Shown: positions 8,113 through 10,422 of the stretch, in pieces | How positions within the stretch are numbered: position 1 is the stretch's first letter | Layout: the number at the start of each line of letters is the position of its first letter | From: Spirochaetota bacterium | GTDB taxonomy: Bacteria; Spirochaetota; Spirochaetia; Treponematales; Rectinemataceae | Direction of reading: 5' to 3' | Assembly: GCA_029265255.1 (NCBI GenBank) | Contig: JAJUJQ010000032.1 | Coordinates: 1 to 10,422 of the forward strand | Length of the DNA stretch: 10,422 bases | Translations under genes and position numbers: made by a program | Notes under the pieces: model-generated | Database searches by the model: none | The model's input: only the letters and a program-made list of their open reading frames with translations | Told to the model about the DNA's origin: nothing

Positions 8113-8798
8113 AGCAACCCAGCCTTTCTGAAGCTGAAGGTCTCCTGCGCTGATACAACCAGGTGATCAAGCACCTTGAGCTGCACGGTTTCCGCAGCAA
8201 GGACAATGGCACGTGTCAGCACCTTGTCGTACTCACTCGGCGTCACGTTCCCGTTTGGATGGTTATGCGCGATCACGATGGCTGCGGCTCCTCGCTTAAG
8301 GGCGGCTTCGATGACGCGGCGGGGGTAGACCGTGGCGCGGTCGATCGTACCCTCCTCCAGAGTCTCCACACCTTCGCGCAGCAACCGGTAGCCTGAGTCT
8401 AGATAGGCTACCTCGAAGACCTCGTTTCGCAGAGCGCCCATTCGCATGCGCCAAAACTCGGAAAGCCGTGTAGGATCGATGAGAGACTCACTACTCTCGG
8501 CGCTTTGCTGAAGGTAGAGGGTCGCCGCCGCCTTGATGATTTTGAGCGCCACCGGGGTCACCTTGCCGACGCCGGAGATCTCTTGCAGCTCCTCAAGGGG
8601 CGCGTCCAGGATGCCGCGCAGGTTGCCGAACCGTGCGATCAACGCCTTCGCGGGTTGTTTTACATCGGACCGCGGAATTGCCAGCGTAAGAAGCAGTTCG
8701 ACTACCTCGTAGTCCGCGAAACCGTCAAGCCCAGACTTCAGGAATCGTTCGCGAAGCCGCTGCCGGTGACCGTGGTAGTGTACTTTAGCCTCGTTCAT
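8109..8798 (-). CDS. radC: RadC-family JAMM/JAB-domain protein
   Basis: This 229-residue protein has the full length and architecture of RadC (UPF0758). The N-terminal helical part includes DYEVVELLLTLAIPRSD (29-45), followed by a helix-hairpin-helix segment EISGVGKVTPVAL (73-85). The C-terminal JAMM domain has TIDRATVYPRRVIEAALKRG (151-170), His178-Asn-His180 in AHNHPNG, Ser188 and Asp191, i.e. the HxHx10D metal-site pattern. DHLVVS (211-216) is a typical end piece. JAMM folds are zinc hydrolases in other families. For RadC itself the biochemical role is unclear, the old link to DNA repair has been disputed, and copies are common on mobile elements and islands. This is the first recognised gene of the operon and overlaps the helicase gene by 4 bp. 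The chosen ATG has GGGG about 11 bases upstream. It also overlaps, as ATGA, the stop of a short upstream reading frame. Confidence 0.93.
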   Translation of the reverse strand: MNEAKVHYHGHRQRLRERFLKSGLDGFADYEVVELLLTLAIPRSDVKQPAKALIARFGNLRGILDAPLEELQEISGVGKVTPVALKIIKAAATLYLQQSAESSESLIDPTRLSEFWRMRMGALRNEVFEVAYLDSGYRLLREGVETLEEGTIDRATVYPRRVIEAALKRGAAAIVIAHNHPNGNVTPSEYDKVLTRAIVLAAETVQLKVLDHLVVSAQETFSFRKAGLL

Positions 8799-8946
8799 CG
8801 TTCATATTCCCCAGCAAAATCAATATTACATGCAATTTCTGCGGGAAGCAGATCAATGTTCAATACACTTCCCCGATGCTACGAATAACCTTGCACCATG
8901 GCAGGTGCTCGTATCTGTTTGCTGCATCGCGCATGGTTGAAGCCAC
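8795..8946 (-). pseudogene. Possible small gene (about 50 codons) before radC, split by one -1 shift
   Basis: A GTG at 8946, with GAGAGG at 8955-8960 (8-base spacing), opens a 28-codon frame (MASTMRDAANRYEHLPWCKV..., reading GTG as Met). It stops at TGA 8862-8860. A second frame from TTG 8863 reads LNIDLLPAEIACNIDFAGE and then YER, and stops at TGA 8797-8795, overlapping the radC start as ATGA. Slipping one base back at the first stop (TAT TGA read as TAT TTG) joins the two into a 50-residue protein. The composition looks like real protein, and the ATGA overlap is the same coupling seen between radC and the helicase gene. The split could be a missing T in the sequence (a run of T read one short), a real frameshift mutation, or programmed frameshifting. 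The first part alone could also act as a leader peptide. No family is recognised. Confidence 0.35.
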
Positions 8947-8968
8947 TCTGTTTTCCTCTCTTTGCCCT

Positions 8969-8982
8969 AAATGATATCATTT
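8969..8982. promoter_or_regulatory. 14-bp perfect palindrome, possible operator
   Basis: AAATGATATCATTT is a perfect inverted repeat. It sits just downstream of the start expected from the candidate promoter, where a dimeric repressor would block transcription. No classical repressor gene is present in the window, unless the short frame before radC encodes one. Its role as an operator is inferred from position and symmetry. Confidence 0.4.
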
Positions 8983-8992
8983 TGGCTGCTCT

Positions 8993-9001
8993 TTTATAGC
9001 A
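8993..9001 (-). promoter_or_regulatory. Extended -10 promoter candidate for the radC-helicase-mod-res operon
   Basis: The minus strand reads TGCTATAAA, an extended -10 element (TGn followed by TATAAA, five of six matches to TATAAT). No good -35 box lies 16-18 bases upstream, which extended -10 promoters tolerate. Transcription would start near 8986 and give a leader of about 40 bases to the GTG at 8946, or about 190 bases to radC. It is the best sigma70-type candidate seen upstream of radC. Confidence 0.45.
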
Positions 9002-9006
9002 TACAT

Positions 9007-9021
9007 GCACAATAGCTGTGC
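9007..9021. repeat. Inverted repeat GCACA-N5-TGTGC upstream of the operon promoter
   Basis: GCACA (9007-9011) and TGTGC (9017-9021) form a perfect 5-bp inverted repeat with a 5-base centre. It lies directly upstream of the candidate -10 element, in the place a -35 box or an activator/repressor site would occupy. A short flanking GCAT...ATGC pair lengthens the symmetry imperfectly. It may be a second regulator site or a weak hairpin. Confidence 0.3.
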
Positions 9022-9150
9022 GTGCAATGCTTTTGCTCTCCGAGCCAGAATCCATATTCTTCGCTTTGCGTGTCGTGGTAGTGAGTGGCGGAAAGTATCA
9101 TTGTATTTCTAGTTGTCAATGCTTGCTGAGATTCGCTGGTAGCTAGCCAT

Positions 9151-9169
9151 CCGAAATCAACCGAAATCA
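9151..9169. repeat. Two direct copies of CCGAAATCA, 10 bases apart
   Basis: CCGAAATCA occurs at 9151-9159 and 9161-9169, one helical turn apart and separated by a single A. This spacing would suit two protein-binding half sites on one DNA face. It lies about 100 bases upstream of the promoter candidate for the LCCL gene. It could be chance, or a mark of the junction between cassette and chromosome. Confidence 0.3.
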
Positions 9170-9267
9170 GGTGTTCCGACCTGCAGGTCCCGCTTCATCA
9201 TCGGCGAATGTAACGTTAGAGCTCACACCTTTCTCAATTCAAATACATGTTCCTTACCCCCAAACCC

Positions 9268-9296
9268 TTGCCTTCTCCCGGGGCTCCTCCTATAGT
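9268..9296 (+). promoter_or_regulatory. Sigma70-like promoter candidate for the LCCL gene
   Basis: TTGCCT (9268-9273) and TATAGT (9291-9296) are separated by exactly 17 bases, with four and five of six matches to the sigma70 consensus. Transcription would start near 9303 and give a leader of roughly 160 bases before the ATG at 9461. The leader includes the 6-bp hairpin at 9331-9348. Confidence 0.45.
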
Positions 9297-9460
9297 TAAT
9301 AACAGGTGGAACGTGAAAGGATCCATGCGCCGCGACAAAAGGGTCGCGACAGAGCCTGGCAGCCCCACATGCAGCTCCCCGGGACGCTGAAGAAGCCGCA
9401 TTCCGACGGGCCGCTTCTCACGCTCGATACCTATACCGGATGCCGAAGGAGGAATACGAA

Positions 9461-10422
9461 ATGAAGCGCAGCATAATGCTGATGATTGGGCTTGTGGGGA
9501 TGATCGCCGCCCTTGGCGCCCAGAACCTTGCCACAGTGAATACGATACCAGGCATGCAGCCCGGCTCGATGCTGGTGTTGAGGCTCCGCGGCGAGACGAC
9601 CGGGCAGGTATGGGGTACCGACATCTATACTGCCGATTCCGCGTTGGGAGCAGCGGCCGTGCACGCGGGCGTGCTCGCGCCGGGGGCGACGGGCGTGGTC
9701 TATGTGGAAGTGCTCCCGGGCCTTGCCTCCTATGCGGGTTCAAGCCGTAACGGGGTCACCAGCCAGAGCTGGGGGAGTTTCGGATTGAGCTTCCGCTTCC
9801 TCCCAGTAGGCACCCAGGCCGCGGCAACCACATCGCAGCCGCAGACCTCCACCATCCAGCCGCCCACCACCGTGTCGCCGCCCATCGTCATTGCCGAGCC
9901 GGTACGCATCTTCGCCTTCAAGGACGAATCGGCCATTACCGCGATCCCCTTTATTCCAGGCACCTCCTTCTACTGCAGGGTTACCGGTACTACCGGCGGC
10001 CGCGTCTGGGGTACCGATATCTACACATCCGATTCTTCGCTGAACACCGCGGCAGTGCACGCGGGGCTCGTACAGCCTGGCCAGTCCACAGTGGTAAAGG
10101 TCACCATGCAGGGGCCGCGCCAGTCGTACCAGGGCTCAACCCGCAACGGCGTCACCACCGCGTCGTACGGCTCATACGGCTCGAGCTATACCATCGCGGC
10201 GGCCCCTTCCAACGCGCAGGTCATCGAGATGATTCCCGCTCCCGACAAAGCCCATCAGATTTCCGGGTACGCGCCCGGCAAGAGCTATGTGCTCTGGGTA
10301 ACGGGGCAATCCTCGGGACCGGTCTGGGGCACCGACATCTACACGGTCGACTCGTCGATCGGAGCGGCAGCCGTCCATGCCGGCTTGCTGCGCCCTGGTG
10401 AGGCGGGACCCGTACTCATGCA
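9461..10422 (+). CDS. Exported protein with three tandem LCCL repeats (3' end outside window)
   Basis: The frame is open for 320 codons from ATG 9461 to the window edge. AAGGAGG at 9446-9452 (8-base spacing) supports the start. Residues 1-20 (MKRSIMLMIG then LVGMIAALGA) form a signal peptide with a likely cut after ALGA. Three copies of an LCCL-like unit follow. Each has WGTDIYT (51-57, 183-189, 289-295), a DSxxxxAAVHAG core, and a PG turn; copies 1 and 2 also show a YxGSxRNGV motif (91-99, 223-231), while copy 3 is cut before it. A Thr/Pro/Gln-rich linker (about 118-142) separates copies 1 and 2. LCCL modules are named from Limulus factor C, cochlin and Lgl1, and normally carry four conserved cysteines. 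Here only Cys172 is present, so the disulphides of the animal domain cannot form. The protein is likely periplasmic, surface-bound or secreted, perhaps binding a ligand. It belongs to the flanking chromosome rather than to the restriction operon. Confidence 0.85.
   Translation, partial: MKRSIMLMIGLVGMIAALGAQNLATVNTIPGMQPGSMLVLRLRGETTGQVWGTDIYTADSALGAAAVHAGVLAPGATGVVYVEVLPGLASYAGSSRNGVTSQSWGSFGLSFRFLPVGTQAAATTSQPQTSTIQPPTTVSPPIVIAEPVRIFAFKDESAITAIPFIPGTSFYCRVTGTTGGRVWGTDIYTSDSSLNTAAVHAGLVQPGQSTVVKVTMQGPRQSYQGSTRNGVTTASYGSYGSSYTIAAAPSNAQVIEMIPAPDKAHQISGYAPGKSYVLWVTGQSSGPVWGTDIYTVDSSIGAAAVHAGLLRPGEAGPVLM

Larger units (their letters stand above)
8799..9460. other. Divergent intergenic region between the restriction operon and the LCCL gene
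   Basis: About 660 bases lie between two divergently transcribed genes. The left half serves the minus-strand operon (short split frame, palindrome, promoter candidate, inverted repeat). A TTGACA hexamer on the minus strand at 9119-9114 has no good -10 at 16-18 bases. The middle (9022-9230) is AT-richer with no gene. It holds a 10-base tandem repeat beginning CCGAAATCA (9151 and 9161) and a 12-bp palindrome GACCTGCAGGTC (9178-9189). The right half holds the plus-strand promoter candidate and a leader of about 160 bases with a hairpin, CGCGAC 9331-9336 against GTCGCG 9343-9348. The right edge of the cassette probably lies in this region, but no flanking direct repeat, tRNA gene or integrase is visible. 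Confidence 0.5.

Noticed and set aside
8823..8828. A TAATAT -10 box just before radC on the minus strand
   Set aside because: Only four of six matches, and the best -35 at 17 bases (CTGCTT) is poor; the extended -10 at 8993-9001 is better placed and stronger.
9234..9743. A 169-codon minus-strand frame over the LCCL promoter and signal peptide
   Set aside because: Its Arg/Pro/Ser-rich composition is that of a shadow, and it overlaps a better supported plus-strand gene with ribosome site, signal peptide and repeats.

Overview
The window is bacterial DNA and reads as an accessory (defence-type) cassette set between two pieces of ordinary chromosome. The genes are fairly GC-rich. The flanking non-coding strips at about 260-591 and 8800-9230 look visibly richer in A and T. 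The host cannot be named with confidence. A repeated LCCL-domain secreted protein on the right would fit a GC-rich spirochaete among other groups, but that is a guess.

Layout. (1) Bases 2 to about 259 encode the N-terminal part of a Cys/Met-metabolism PLP enzyme. Its similarity stops abruptly and the frame closes in unrelated sequence at 328. (2) Bases 329-591 hold no intact gene. On the minus strand, 472-595 carries a decayed, frameshifted piece of a type I restriction HsdR subunit (motor motifs V and VI). (3) Bases 592-8798 form one minus-strand operon, transcribed in the order radC, a UvrD-like helicase fused to a Cas4/AddB-type iron-sulphur nuclease, a type III-like DNA methyltransferase (mod), and a type III-like restriction helicase-nuclease (res). 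The junctions are a 4-bp ATGA overlap, a 16-bp gap and a 2-bp gap, so the four genes are almost certainly expressed together. (4) Bases 8799-9460 are a divergent intergenic region. For the minus-strand operon it holds an extended -10 promoter, a 14-bp perfect palindrome just downstream of the expected transcription start, and a short ORF that would run into radC with another ATGA overlap if one -1 shift is allowed. For the plus-strand gene it holds a sigma70-like promoter. (5) From 9461 to the window end lies an exported protein with three tandem LCCL repeats, cut by the window edge.

How the genes may work together (inference): Mod marks host DNA at an unknown site and Res cleaves unmodified DNA, as in type III restriction-modification. 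The UvrD-type helicase-nuclease could process the resulting ends or act on invading DNA in its own right. RadC carries a complete JAMM metal-site motif, but its role in such operons is not established. The grouping of these four proteins in one tightly coupled operon, beside the wreck of an older type I system, is the main reason to look twice at this window.
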